Shown here: positions 54,312-63,869 of the stretch, one piece after another
How positions within the stretch are numbered: position 1 is the first letter of the stretch
Layout: each line of letters opens with the position of its first letter
Source of the DNA: Collinsella aerofaciens
GTDB taxonomy: Bacteria > Actinomycetota > Coriobacteriia > Coriobacteriales > Coriobacteriaceae
Length of the DNA: 64,000 nt
Assembly (NCBI RefSeq): GCF_028209395.1
Contig: NZ_JAQLDQ010000003.1
Location: 105,252 to 169,251, forward strand
Direction of reading: 5' to 3'
Made by a program: the position numbers and the translations under genes
Notes under the pieces: generated by a model
Told to the model about the DNA's origin: nothing
The model's database searches: none
The model's input: the letters and a program-made list of their open reading frames with translations, nothing else

Positions 54312-55457
54312 ATGGCCGAAAAGAAACTCAACGGTACCGTCATCGTCACCTACCGCTGCAACGCGCGCTGCACCATGTGCAACCGCTACAAGGCTCCGAG
54401 CCGCCCGGAGGAGGAGCTCTCCATCGAGACCATCAAGAAGCTCCCCAAGATGTACTTCACCAACATCACCGGCGGCGAGCCCTTCATCCGCCAGGACCTC
54501 AAGGACATCGTGCGCGAGCTCTACAAGAAGTCCGACCGCATCGTCATCTCCACCAACGGCTTCTTCACCGACCGCATCATCGACCTGTGCGAGGAGTTCC
54601 CCAACGTCGGCATCCGCATCTCCATCGAGGGCCTGCAGCAGACCAACGACAAGATCCGCGGCCTGGATAACGGATACAACCGCGGCTACGCCACGCTCAA
54701 GAAGCTCGTCGAGCTCAAGCACCCCGACGTGGGCTTCGGCATGACGGTCCAGGACCTCAACGCACCCGACCTGGTGCCCCTCTATAAGATCTCCGACGAG
54801 CTGGGCATGGAGTTCGCCACGGCGTCGCTGCACAACAGCTTCTACTTCGTCGAGGCAAAGAACATCATCCACGACCGCCCCATGGTGGCCAAGAACTTCG
54901 AGGACCTGGTCAACGATCTGCTAAGGTCCAACAGCCCCAAGAAGTGGTTCCGTGCCTACTTCAACCACGGCCTCATCAACTACATCTACGGCCAGCCGCG
55001 CCTGCTGCCTTGCGACATGGCGTTCGACACCTTCTTCATCGACCCCTACGGCGACGTCATGCCCTGCAACGGCACCAAGGACAAGGAGGTTATGGGCAAC
55101 CTCAACGAGGAGTCCTGGGACGAGCTCTGGAACTCCGAGCAGGCCGAGAAGGTCCGCGCGAAGGTTCGCCACTGCGACCGCAACTGCTGGATGATCGGCT
55201 CGGTGAGCCCGGCCATGCACAAGTACATCTGGAAGCCCGGCTGGTGGGTGCTCAAGCACAAGGTGAAGGGCCTTTTCACCAAGAGGCCCTACGACATGCA
55301 CGAGCTCAAGGTCGTTCGTGATTATGAGGAGGGCCGCGTCACCAAGGAGCAGCTCGACGCCTGCTCCACCTGCGACCTGTGTGCCAAGATCAACGACGGC
55401 CTGTCCGAGGCGTCCAAGGCCGATGCGCACGTATACGAGACGCATGAGGCAATGTAG
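54312..55457 (+). CDS. Radical SAM protein with SPASM-like C-terminus in a polysaccharide locus
   Basis: This 381-residue protein has the radical SAM cluster motif CNARCTMC (CxxxCxxC) near residue 16-23, the SAM-binding GGEPF and a C-terminal Cys-rich region: CDMAFDTFFIDPYGDVMPC, CDRNCW and CSTCDLC, likely auxiliary Fe-S clusters. Such proteins occur in capsule loci but the reaction is unknown; sugar or lipid-linked substrate modification is a guess. Its codons are strongly C-ending, in contrast to both neighbouring blocks. Start ATG 54312 is 5 nt after the previous stop. Confidence 0.85.
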   Translation: MAEKKLNGTVIVTYRCNARCTMCNRYKAPSRPEEELSIETIKKLPKMYFTNITGGEPFIRQDLKDIVRELYKKSDRIVISTNGFFTDRIIDLCEEFPNVGIRISIEGLQQTNDKIRGLDNGYNRGYATLKKLVELKHPDVGFGMTVQDLNAPDLVPLYKISDELGMEFATASLHNSFYFVEAKNIIHDRPMVAKNFEDLVNDLLRSNSPKKWFRAYFNHGLINYIYGQPRLLPCDMAFDTFFIDPYGDVMPCNGTKDKEVMGNLNEESWDELWNSEQAEKVRAKVRHCDRNCWMIGSVSPAMHKYIWKPGWWVLKHKVKGLFTKRPYDMHELKVVRDYEEGRVTKEQLDACSTCDLCAKINDGLSEASKADAHVYETHEAM

Positions 55458-55577
55458 GGGTATAGCGTTGTCGGCCTTTGGCCTTACTATTTTGCGCGCA
55501 GATAGCAAGTTTTCTTAGTTATTTTGCTCGGAAGACAAGTCATCTTTTTTTCTACTCGCAAGAGGAGGTATCTAAGC

Positions 55578-56843
55578 TTGCATTGCCCGAAGATGCGGGG
55601 CAAAGGTGAATTTGCGTTTGGCGTTATAGCTCTTTTCGTCTGCTTATTTGCTTATTGCTCTTCTCTGATAACTTATAGAATTAGTTTTGTTATTTTTGCT
55701 TTGAGTATCATGCTGATGATTGCCCTTGCCGTTCGAAGTGGCAGGATTGTGTCCTTTGATCTGAGGGCAATCGTGCCACTATTGCCATGGGGCGCGGTTG
55801 CTGTCATGGCTGCTATCGGATTTGTACTGGGCGGTGGTTACGACCTTTCTGCAACTATTGCCCTTGTCTCCGTAGTTGTTATTAGTTATTTTGCAGCTGA
55901 AAACTCTAATTGGATTCTGCCTGCCGTTAAAGTTTTTATTGGGGTTTTACTCATTTTTGCATTGGCAACTATTGCCTGCTATGTAGCGCCTCAGCTCTAT
56001 ACTGGTTTTATAAAACCGACGTTCTATTCAAATGTGCCAATGGCAATGGACTATCGATCGGGTTTAGCGTCACACTATAGTCATAATGGAACTTTCTGCA
56101 CGATAGGCTTAATACTTGCTTCCTCTATGTCCTTTTATGGCAGCGAGTCAAGTTCAACTAAACGGTTCTACGGCATTCTTGCGTTAATTTTCTTTATTGC
56201 TCTTGTTTTGACTACAAAAAGGGCTCATTTGTTGTGCGGGATTTTTGCTATTGGTTTGGTTTACTTGCTTTCTGGCAATAGCCATAAATATCTTAAGGCT
56301 ATTGGAGTCACGGTATTGGTGCTGCTTGCCGTGGCTATCCTTGCGCCTCTTGTTCCTGGCGTTGAGGCGACAATCGAAAGATTGAATTCAACCTTTTCCA
56401 GTGGTACCAGCTTCGAGGACAACGTTAACAATAGGACATTTCTTTGGAATTACGCCCTTAATGGCCTTTCCCAGGCACCTTTATTTGGTCATGGCTGGAC
56501 TAGCTACTGCTATCGTTGGCCTGACGGTTTTACTATTACATATATGGCGCACAATGAGCTCCTTAATCTTTTATATGAAACCGGGTTTTTTGGAACTGCC
56601 TTGGTTCTTGCTAGCTGTCTAACAAGTTTTGTATTAACCTTCACGACTATTTCGAGGGTTGTGGAGGGGCAACAAAAAGCTTTTCTACGCCTTTCACTTT
56701 GCATTCAGGTTTTCTTTTTAAGCTATGCATTTACGAGCGGAGCTCTATTCACAACGATTCCAAACCTGATTACGTATTTCTTTGCTATCGCGATAACTTG
56801 CAGCCTCCGGTGGAATTCAATTTCCCGCCAAAATGCTGCGTAA
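55578..56843 (+). CDS. O-antigen polymerase/ligase-like membrane protein (Wzy/WaaL type)
   Basis: This roughly 421-residue protein with about 10-11 predicted membrane segments has a large periplasmic loop (residues about 255-330) holding NNRTFLWNYALNGLSQAPLFGHG and YMAHNELLNLLYETG, both typical of O-antigen polymerase/ligase proteins. The start TTG 55578 is 9 nt after GAGGAGG; ATG 55593 is the alternative. It marks the start of an AT-rich block that runs to the end of the locus. It would polymerise repeat units exported by the flippase. Confidence 0.85.
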   Translation: MHCPKMRGKGEFAFGVIALFVCLFAYCSSLITYRISFVIFALSIMLMIALAVRSGRIVSFDLRAIVPLLPWGAVAVMAAIGFVLGGGYDLSATIALVSVVVISYFAAENSNWILPAVKVFIGVLLIFALATIACYVAPQLYTGFIKPTFYSNVPMAMDYRSGLASHYSHNGTFCTIGLILASSMSFYGSESSSTKRFYGILALIFFIALVLTTKRAHLLCGIFAIGLVYLLSGNSHKYLKAIGVTVLVLLAVAILAPLVPGVEATIERLNSTFSSGTSFEDNVNNRTFLWNYALNGLSQAPLFGHGWTSYCYRWPDGFTITYMAHNELLNLLYETGFFGTALVLASCLTSFVLTFTTISRVVEGQQKAFLRLSLCIQVFFLSYAFTSGALFTTIPNLITYFFAIAITCSLRWNSISRQNAA

Positions 56844-56861
56844 GAGCAACGGAGATAATTA

Positions 56862-57782
56862 ATGGGAAAAATTAGTAAAGCAGTTCAGTATATGAAGCAT
56901 CCTTTGAGAACTTACTCATTAATCTCAAAATGGGGATGGACTCGCTGCTTGCCTGATGAAATTCACTTAAAAATAATGTATAGGGCGCTGATTGGAAAGA
57001 ACATCAATCTTGATAATCCAAAAGGCTTTAACGAGAAGCTGAACTGGCTAAAGCTTCATGATCGTAACCCTCTCTACAATATCCTTGTTGACAAGCTGGC
57101 TGTTAAGCAGTGGGTCGCCGACAAAATTGGCGCTCAATACGTTTCTGAGACTTATGACTCTTGGGACCGTGTCGAGAGCATAAGCCTCGAGAATCTTCCC
57201 GAACAATTCGTGCTTAAGACGAATCATGACAGCGGCGGAGTTGCTATCTGTCGCGACAAGTCCTCGTTTGATTTTGATGCGGCCAAGAGGGTTCTTCGTA
57301 GACATCTCAAGAGTAATTATTTTTGGTGGACAAGGGAGTGGCCCTATAAGGATGTTACCCCCATGGTCATGGCGGAGGAGTATCTCGAGGATGAAGGCTT
57401 CGATACTGGCCTAGTTGACTATAAAGTCACGTGCTTTAACGGAAATCCTCGCCTAATTGAGGTGCATAGGGGCAGGTTTGGTGAACATACTTGCAACTAT
57501 TACGATCAGGATTGGAATCCAGTCACCATCGATTGGGCCGGCATCCCAGTTTCTCCTGTTGAGGTCGAGCGGCCTGAAAAGCTTGAGAAAATGCTCGAGT
57601 TGAGCAGTGTTCTCACTAGGGGAATTCCTCAAGTACGTTGTGATTGGTATGTTCTGGGCGATCGCTTAGTTTTCGGAGAGTTAACGCTGTTTAATGGAGC
57701 CGGACTTGATCCCATTGATGAGAAAAACGATTTATGGCTCGGATCGCTCATTGATTTGTCACTTGCCTATGGGGATCAATAA
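56862..57782 (+). CDS. TupA-like ATP-grasp protein
   Basis: This 306-residue protein has the TupA-like ATP-grasp signature: NPKGFNEKLNWLKLHDRNPLY early, KLAVKQWV, KTNHDSGGVAICRDK as ATP-binding region and GELTLFNGAGLDP near the end. The family occurs in cell-surface polysaccharide clusters and is thought to make amide-like bonds, but the reaction is not established. It is 18 nt after the polymerase-like gene. No membrane segment. Confidence 0.85.
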   Translation: MGKISKAVQYMKHPLRTYSLISKWGWTRCLPDEIHLKIMYRALIGKNINLDNPKGFNEKLNWLKLHDRNPLYNILVDKLAVKQWVADKIGAQYVSETYDSWDRVESISLENLPEQFVLKTNHDSGGVAICRDKSSFDFDAAKRVLRRHLKSNYFWWTREWPYKDVTPMVMAEEYLEDEGFDTGLVDYKVTCFNGNPRLIEVHRGRFGEHTCNYYDQDWNPVTIDWAGIPVSPVEVERPEKLEKMLELSSVLTRGIPQVRCDWYVLGDRLVFGELTLFNGAGLDPIDEKNDLWLGSLIDLSLAYGDQ

Positions 57783-57815
57783 TTAGTTTAGAAGCACGAT
57801 AAGGTGATTATTAAT

Positions 57816-58892
57816 ATGAGAATTGGTATCGTTACATTATTTGGTAATTTTAATTACGGCAATAGACTTCAGAATTATGCGCTTCATACCGTTTTGAGCC
57901 AAATGGGGCATGATGTAGATACGCTCGTTACTCTTGAAAAATCATCTGCACTTAAATCCATTTTTCACAAGTATTTTGAAAAGGAGAACGGTGCGATAAG
58001 GTTCAGGACTAAAAAGGAGCGTGGTCGCGATGCCGCTTTTTCTAAGTTTACAGATTCTCTAATTCCTACAAGAATTATTTCAACGAACGGCAGTGGTATT
58101 TCGTCTCAATTGAATGATGAGTACGACTATTTTGTTGTCGGAAGTGACCAGGTCTGGAATCCCCTTTGGTGGGGCGATTCGCTGGAGTGCAGATGCGCCA
58201 ATGATTATCTTCTTCAATTTGCCGACGCTAATAAACGAGTAGCATACTCAGCCAGTTTTGGCCTGGCATCTCTTCCCGAGAATTGGGCGTCTTCCTTTAA
58301 GGAAGCTCTTGAATGTTATTCGGATATTAGTGTGCGAGAAGATGCCGGAGCTCGCATTGTAGAGGAACTGACTGGTCGAAAAGTGCCGGTTACCCTAGAT
58401 CCGACCATGCTTTTGACTGCAAATCAATGGCGTAAGATAGAAAAGCCTGTGGCTTGCAAGCAGAAGTACGTATTTCAATTTAATCTTGGCGAGCAGTCTG
58501 ATGCTCAGGTTAAATTGACGGCGGAGTTGAAGTCGCTCGGGTATGAAATTATTGACTACATGAATCCTAACTGTCGCTATTTTGGCGGTGATCCTTCGGA
58601 TTTCCTTTCTTATATCGATAAGGCCGACTGTGTCTTAACCGATAGTTTTCATGCATCGGTTTTTTCGATTTTGTTTAAGCGTCCCTTTGTCGTTTTTGAT
58701 CGTAAACATGCGAACGGTTCCAACATGAACAGTCGTATTAACACCTTGCTGCAGATGTGTGGCCTCGAGGAACGGTGGGGTATTTCGGATGCGACAAACG
58801 CGCTTAACTGCGACTATTCTGGAATCGACCGTGCTATAGATATTCGCAGGGCATATTCCAATTCATACTTATTAGACGCTTTGTCACGTTAA
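57816..58892 (+). CDS. Polysaccharide pyruvyltransferase family protein
   Basis: This 358-residue protein of the CsaB/WcaK-like family opens with GIVTLFGNFNYGNRLQNYAL and contains the hallmark VVGSDQVWNPLWW, followed by YSDISVREDAGARIVEELTG and TDSFHASVFSILFKRPFVV. Members attach ketal pyruvate to sugar residues. ATG 57816 is 7 nt after AAGGTGAT; a GTG at 57804 falls inside that site. It is found together with the FrhB-like protein at 61083, a common pairing. Confidence 0.9.
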   Translation: MRIGIVTLFGNFNYGNRLQNYALHTVLSQMGHDVDTLVTLEKSSALKSIFHKYFEKENGAIRFRTKKERGRDAAFSKFTDSLIPTRIISTNGSGISSQLNDEYDYFVVGSDQVWNPLWWGDSLECRCANDYLLQFADANKRVAYSASFGLASLPENWASSFKEALECYSDISVREDAGARIVEELTGRKVPVTLDPTMLLTANQWRKIEKPVACKQKYVFQFNLGEQSDAQVKLTAELKSLGYEIIDYMNPNCRYFGGDPSDFLSYIDKADCVLTDSFHASVFSILFKRPFVVFDRKHANGSNMNSRINTLLQMCGLEERWGISDATNALNCDYSGIDRAIDIRRAYSNSYLLDALSR

Positions 58893-58920
58893 ATTCGTCC
58901 CTTCAGTTATCGGAGAACAC

Positions 58921-60090
58921 ATGTCTCTCAAATCAGATGTTAAAGATGGCTTATATGATGTCTTAGAGAACGTCAAGATTCATCGCGCTCGACAGGCAGA
59001 AATTGCAAAGTTTAAAGATCCCAAAAGAAAATCTATTCTCAGTGATGTCGAGCTCTCTTCCGAGCAAATGCGTGCCATCGACAAGTTTTATGTTGAGAAC
59101 TATGGTAGAAAAATCCCTTACACATGGCATCGGCATAATCTTGCAATTTCTGGCAAGTTCGATGTCAGGTTTTTTCCAGAACTCCTGTTTATCCCTGAGT
59201 TTGAACGATATATGAATATGCCGGTGGCGTATGCCACCGTATTTGAGGATAAGAATCTTCTTCCATTGTTTGCCGAAAGAGCTGGGGTTAGAACTCCACG
59301 TCCAATCGTTACAAGCACGTCTGGGGTTCTTCGCAATTCCGACTTCAAAGAGATTTCCAAAGAGACAGCACTTAATTTAATTGGCAACTGTGGTGCTTGC
59401 TTTGCAAAACCGACCGTAGGGACTTGTTCGGGCGAAGGCTGCGGGTCTTATTGCTTTGCTTCCGGTGTCGATGCTGCGACGGGTGTTACTGCTGGAGAAT
59501 TATTCGAATTGCTCGGCAGTGATTTTACAGTTCAAGAAGTAATCTCATGCCATTCTTCAGTGGTTAAATTACATCCTGAGAGCGTTAATACGCTGAGGAT
59601 TATGACATACCGCTGGCAAGGCGAACTCCGTTCTTTACCTCTGCTGATGAGGATTGGTCGCGGAAAGAGTGCGGTGGATAATGCGCATGCTGGCGGCATG
59701 TTCATTGGCATTTCAAATGAAGGTTTGCTTGCACCATCGGCCCTTACTGAGTTTAATGATCGGTTCGAGAAACATCCTGACACGGGGGTTGTTTTTCAGG
59801 GATATAAGATTGCTGGTGTTCCCGGTGCTATTGATGCGGCGAAGCGCATGCATTCGTTGATGCCTCAAATGGGCCTTATCAGTTGGGACTTTACCATCGG
59901 GGAAGATGGCGCGCCGATTGTTATTGAAGCCAATATTAGGGGAGGCTCTATTTGGCTTTCCCAGATGGCGAATGGCATTCCAGGGTTTGGTGACGCAACG
60001 GCGGAAATACTTCAGTGGCTTCGTTTCATGAACAATTTGGCTCCTCACGAGCGGCTTAAATATAAATTCGGTTACAAAGAATTGGGGTAG
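58921..60090 (+). CDS. Sugar-transfer-associated ATP-grasp protein
   Basis: This 389-residue protein of the ATP-grasp group linked to sugar transfer has CFAKPTVGTCSGEGCGSYCF, VQEVISCHSSVVKLHPESVNTLRI and DFTIGEDGAPIVIEANIRGGSIWL as successive ATP-binding and metal-binding segments. Its family reaction is unknown. It is the second ATP-grasp gene of the locus and unrelated in sequence to the TupA-like one. The ribosome site is GGAG about 9 nt before ATG 58921. Confidence 0.83.
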   Translation: MSLKSDVKDGLYDVLENVKIHRARQAEIAKFKDPKRKSILSDVELSSEQMRAIDKFYVENYGRKIPYTWHRHNLAISGKFDVRFFPELLFIPEFERYMNMPVAYATVFEDKNLLPLFAERAGVRTPRPIVTSTSGVLRNSDFKEISKETALNLIGNCGACFAKPTVGTCSGEGCGSYCFASGVDAATGVTAGELFELLGSDFTVQEVISCHSSVVKLHPESVNTLRIMTYRWQGELRSLPLLMRIGRGKSAVDNAHAGGMFIGISNEGLLAPSALTEFNDRFEKHPDTGVVFQGYKIAGVPGAIDAAKRMHSLMPQMGLISWDFTIGEDGAPIVIEANIRGGSIWLSQMANGIPGFGDATAEILQWLRFMNNLAPHERLKYKFGYKELG

Positions 60091-60099
60091 TTGCCGCCT

Positions 60100-61086
60100 A
60101 TGAAAGGCAAAGTATCGATAATTATTCCCGCATTTAATGTTGAGAATTATATCGGGCGCGGTGTCTCTTCCGCTCTTTCCCAGACGTATGAGGACATTGA
60201 GGTTGTCGTTGTCGACGACGGGTCGTCTGATGGCACTTGGAGTGTTCTCCAGACGTATTCTGCTGATTCAAGAGTGGTGCTTTCACGGCAAGAAAACTCC
60301 GGTGTCTCTCGCGCACGTAACCATGCGCTGAATCTTGCGACTGGTGACTATGTTATCTTTCTCGACTCTGATGACTGGCTTGAACCTGAAGCATGCGAGC
60401 AGATGATGCGGATGCAAAGCCTTAAACCGGGTGCCCTAATTGCTGCAGATGCAAATTTTGTTTCTGTGGTTAACGGCTTGGAGGTTTGCGGCAATCAGAT
60501 TGTCGACATGTCCATTGAGGATCTATCCTCCGATGCCGCTATTCTCCGCTTTGGAGTTTACAATTCGATACATATCGGCAGTTCCTGCTATAAGCTTTTT
60601 TCTCGTGAGTTAATTGAACGGTGCGGCTTAAGGTTTGATGAGCGGATTGCCCATACCGAGGATGGTCTTTTTGTATTTACCTATCTTAAGGTATGTCGCG
60701 GCCTTCACTATGAGCCCCTTGCGTTGTGGAATATTTTGGATCGCCCTGGAAGCGCTACCACCAGCGGCTTCAACCATAGTTTGATAAGCTCTCTCGATGC
60801 TATTGATCAGATGATTGGTTATCCAGGGAACAGTCCTGAGATCGTTAGTCATCTTCGTCAGTTCAAGGTTCATGAGGCTTTGAGGATTCTTGGAATGGGT
60901 ATCGATTCGGGCCAAATGAGCTCGAACGAGGAAGATCGATTATTTAACGCTATTAGGTTTACCGAGTGTGACAGTTCTCAGCTAAGTGGTGTCGATAGGG
61001 TGCGTAGAGCGATGTATCTTAACGCTCCACGAATTGTTTCGAGGGCATTTAATTCAACATTGCGTGCCGTAAAGAAGAGGAAATGA
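60100..61086 (+). CDS. GT2-family glycosyltransferase
   Basis: This 328-residue GT-A enzyme has SIIIPAFNVENYIGRGVSSAL at the start, VVVVDDGSSDGTW and the DxD-type FLDSDDWLEPEACEQMM. The inverting family 2 is clear; sugar specificity is not. Start ATG 60100 was taken because family proteins begin just before the SIIIPA strand. Its stop overlaps the next gene's ATG. Confidence 0.9.
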   Translation: MKGKVSIIIPAFNVENYIGRGVSSALSQTYEDIEVVVVDDGSSDGTWSVLQTYSADSRVVLSRQENSGVSRARNHALNLATGDYVIFLDSDDWLEPEACEQMMRMQSLKPGALIAADANFVSVVNGLEVCGNQIVDMSIEDLSSDAAILRFGVYNSIHIGSSCYKLFSRELIERCGLRFDERIAHTEDGLFVFTYLKVCRGLHYEPLALWNILDRPGSATTSGFNHSLISSLDAIDQMIGYPGNSPEIVSHLRQFKVHEALRILGMGIDSGQMSSNEEDRLFNAIRFTECDSSQLSGVDRVRRAMYLNAPRIVSRAFNSTLRAVKKRK

Positions 61087-62294
61087 GAATGACTCAGCAA
61101 GAACAGTCGGGAAGGGCTGATAGGGCACCAGAAATCATCTCTCTGGGTGATTCCTGCTGTGGATGCGGCGCCTGCTCTGCCAAATGCCCGAAGGGATGTC
61201 TTTCGATGACGCCGGACGAGGCGGGCTTCTTAAGGCCCAGCTTCAATTCCGACCTATGTATCGGGTGTGGTGCTTGTGACTCGACTTGCCCCGTATTAAG
61301 TCGCAATCCCGTTGTCGAGCCTGTTGAAGTGTCTTGGGCCAAGTCTCTTTCAAGTGATGTTCTCCAGCAATCATCGTCTGGAGGGCTCTTTGGTGTGCTT
61401 GCCGATGCTGCTATTAAGTCCGATGGCGTTGTCGTTGGGGCTTCTTTCCAGGAGCACTGCCATACGGTTCGACATGAGTGTGCTACTGATTTAGAGGATC
61501 TTAAAAGACTCCAACGATCAAAATATGTTCAAAGCGAGATTCCTGCTTCTCTTTATCGAGAGGTCAAGGAATATCTTCTGGCGAAACGCTTAGTTTTCTT
61601 TACGGGCACTGCTTGTCAGGTTTCCGGCATGAGGAACTATCTGGGCAAGCTAGCAGATTCCGCTTTCTTTATTTCTGCTGACGTTATCTGCCACGGCGCC
61701 CCATCGCCTCTGCTCTGGAGAAAATGGATTGAATTCCAGTCTTCTGCCCAAAACTCTGAAATTGATGATGTCAATTTCCGGAGTAAGACGACCGGATGGT
61801 CGTCTTACTCCGTCCTTTACTACGCAAGGACGGAGAAAGACGATTGTCGCGTCACCGGCGGACGTTATGGCGACGATTGGTATATGAGAGCATTTTTGGA
61901 TAACGCGTCATTACGTTCTTCATGTTTTGATTGTCCGGCAAAGCGCTCATGTGGCTCTGATTTAACTCTTGGCGATTTTTGGGGATTCCCCTCCATTCAT
62001 CCCGAAGTTGATTCCTCTATGGGGGTCTCTGCCGTTCTGTGCAATACCGATAAAGGCAAGAAATGGTTCGAAAGAATATCGCCTAAGCTCGAAATAGGGC
62101 CTTCTAGCTATGACGAGGTGATTGGCGGGAATCCTGCGCTTGCCGCTTCAGTGGCTCCTCATCCTCAAAGATGCAAATTTATGCGTGCTCTTGCCAAAGG
62201 GGCGAGTATCAAGGAGCTTTCTTCGAGGTGGAGCTTCACGGATACATTTTTTATTCGTTTGAGACGAAAGCTCAAGCGAATGCTCGGCAATTAG
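61083..62294 (+). CDS. FrhB/FpoF-like Fe-S oxidoreductase (coenzyme F420 hydrogenase beta subunit family)
   Basis: This 403-residue protein begins with two [4Fe-4S] ferredoxin motifs, CCGCGACSAKCPKGC and CIGCGACDSTCPV, then an FrhB-type domain with LAKRLVFFTGTACQVSGMRNYL and VICHGAPSPLLWRKWI, and a later CFDCPAKRSCGSDLTLGDFWG. This family is common in surface polysaccharide loci beside pyruvyltransferases and probably reduces an intermediate; F420 is not implied. ATG 61083 overlaps the preceding stop. Confidence 0.88.
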   Translation: MRMTQQEQSGRADRAPEIISLGDSCCGCGACSAKCPKGCLSMTPDEAGFLRPSFNSDLCIGCGACDSTCPVLSRNPVVEPVEVSWAKSLSSDVLQQSSSGGLFGVLADAAIKSDGVVVGASFQEHCHTVRHECATDLEDLKRLQRSKYVQSEIPASLYREVKEYLLAKRLVFFTGTACQVSGMRNYLGKLADSAFFISADVICHGAPSPLLWRKWIEFQSSAQNSEIDDVNFRSKTTGWSSYSVLYYARTEKDDCRVTGGRYGDDWYMRAFLDNASLRSSCFDCPAKRSCGSDLTLGDFWGFPSIHPEVDSSMGVSAVLCNTDKGKKWFERISPKLEIGPSSYDEVIGGNPALAASVAPHPQRCKFMRALAKGASIKELSSRWSFTDTFFIRLRRKLKRMLGN

Positions 62295-62334
62295 GCTGCA
62301 TTCGTTGTAATCGCTATATGGTTTGGATGGGCAG

Positions 62335-63759
62335 ATGACTGCAGAAAGTAAATATAAGAAATTAGTTAAGAACTCTGTGGTTTTCTTTATTGGGAACCTA
62401 GGTAGCAAGGTTATCACCTTTCTCATTGTTCCCTTTTATACTTATTATTTAACGACCGCAGAGTATGGCACAGCTGACCTTGTTACCACTACGGTCAATT
62501 TGCTCGTTCCATTTGCTATGGTTGGTATGAACGAAGCTGTTCTTCGATTCACGGTCTCAAAGGAAGTCGACGTTAAGACCATTGCGTCGAATTCGCTTCT
62601 TGTTGTTATCGCTGGCTGGCTTATTTGCTGGCTACTGTTCCCGTTGTTTCGCATGTTCAGCGTTATTGGTGATAACGTCGTTTATTTCTTGCTCCTACTT
62701 TGCTTGACCAGCTTCAACTATGTATTCATGCAGCTTCTTCGCGGGATCGGTAAATCAAAGGCATTTGCTGCTAATGGAGTGGTCATTACATTTGTTACCG
62801 CCTTTTCGAACGTACTTGCACTTGCGGTATGGCATCTAGGTGTTGGCGGATACCTTGCTTCTATGGTCGTAGCGCAATTCATCGGTGCTTTGCATATCAT
62901 CGTTTCCTGTAGACTTTGGAATTACCTAGCGTTCTCCAGCTTAAATAGACATGCGCTAAATGCCATGTTGACCTACTGCATACCTCTAATTCCGAACTCG
63001 CTTATGTGGTGGATTATGTCGGCTTCCGATAGGTATGTAATACTGTTCTTTATTGGCGCCAGCGCAAACGGTATCTACAACGTTGCCCAGAAGATCCCCC
63101 AAATTGTGAACATCGTCTACAATATTTTCATGCAGGCATGGCAGATTTCGGCAATTGAAGAACGAGAATCTGCGGATAATGCTAGGTTTCAGTCGACGGT
63201 CTTTCGCTATATCTTTGTGGTTCTTGCTGTGGCATCGTCCCTTATCGCTGCGTCTGCCTACCCCGTCTACACGTTCCTCATGAGTTCGTCGTATGAAGGC
63301 TCGTGGCAGCCAGTTGCTATGCTATCGCTTGCCAATCTCTTTTCCTGCGTTGCCGCTTTCTTTGGAACAACGTATGTCGTTACTAAAGAAAGCAAGAAGG
63401 CCTTCTCTACAACCGCTATTGGCGCAATCGTTAATATAGCGCTCACTTTGCTTCTTGTTCCGGCGTGTGGAATTTTGGGCGCTGCTGGCGCTACTGCCAT
63501 TAGCTATGCTGTTATCGCTGCGGTGCGTGCGCGTGATACACGTAAGTTTATTAAACTTGATTTTCGCAGGGGAGAGATTGCTGCCAGCTTTGTTTTGATT
63601 GGCGCCCAAGTGGCTTTGTCTTTCGCACCGTTCTCCCCTGGCATTCTAATTGCAGAGTTTCTGCTTTTCTTTGCCCTTCTATTCGTTCTTAGGAATGGCC
63701 TCTTAGACATTGCTTGCAAGGGTATGAAGGTAGTTGGAAAGCGTAAGCAATCTGCTTAA
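62335..63759 (+). CDS. Wzx-type polysaccharide flippase (MATE/MVF superfamily)
   Basis: This 474-residue membrane protein with about 12-14 helices would flip undecaprenyl-linked repeat units. The N-terminus KKLVKNSVVFFIGNLGSKVITFLIV and the segment YTYYLTTAEYGTADLVTT are typical of Wzx/RfbX proteins, as is IPLIPNSLMWWIMSASDRYVI in mid-protein. ATG 62335 was used; an in-frame TTG at 62323 is the alternative. Last gene of the visible locus, followed by a hairpin. Confidence 0.9.
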   Translation: MTAESKYKKLVKNSVVFFIGNLGSKVITFLIVPFYTYYLTTAEYGTADLVTTTVNLLVPFAMVGMNEAVLRFTVSKEVDVKTIASNSLLVVIAGWLICWLLFPLFRMFSVIGDNVVYFLLLLCLTSFNYVFMQLLRGIGKSKAFAANGVVITFVTAFSNVLALAVWHLGVGGYLASMVVAQFIGALHIIVSCRLWNYLAFSSLNRHALNAMLTYCIPLIPNSLMWWIMSASDRYVILFFIGASANGIYNVAQKIPQIVNIVYNIFMQAWQISAIEERESADNARFQSTVFRYIFVVLAVASSLIAASAYPVYTFLMSSSYEGSWQPVAMLSLANLFSCVAAFFGTTYVVTKESKKAFSTTAIGAIVNIALTLLLVPACGILGAAGATAISYAVIAAVRARDTRKFIKLDFRRGEIAASFVLIGAQVALSFAPFSPGILIAEFLLFFALLFVLRNGLLDIACKGMKVVGKRKQSA

Positions 63760-63832
63760 GCGGTGTCTGATTGGGCATTTACTCGTTTGGGCTCTCCGGA
63801 TTATTGTGAAACAGTACCGAAGAAATTGCACA

Positions 63833-63869
63833 TGGGTGCCGGGGCAAGTATGAGCCTCGGCACCCATTT
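63833..63869 (+). terminator. Terminator-like hairpin after the flippase gene
   Basis: TGGGTGCCG (63833-63841) pairs with CGGCACCCA (63858-63866), followed by TTTT (63867-63870). It probably ends the polysaccharide operon. Confidence 0.7.
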
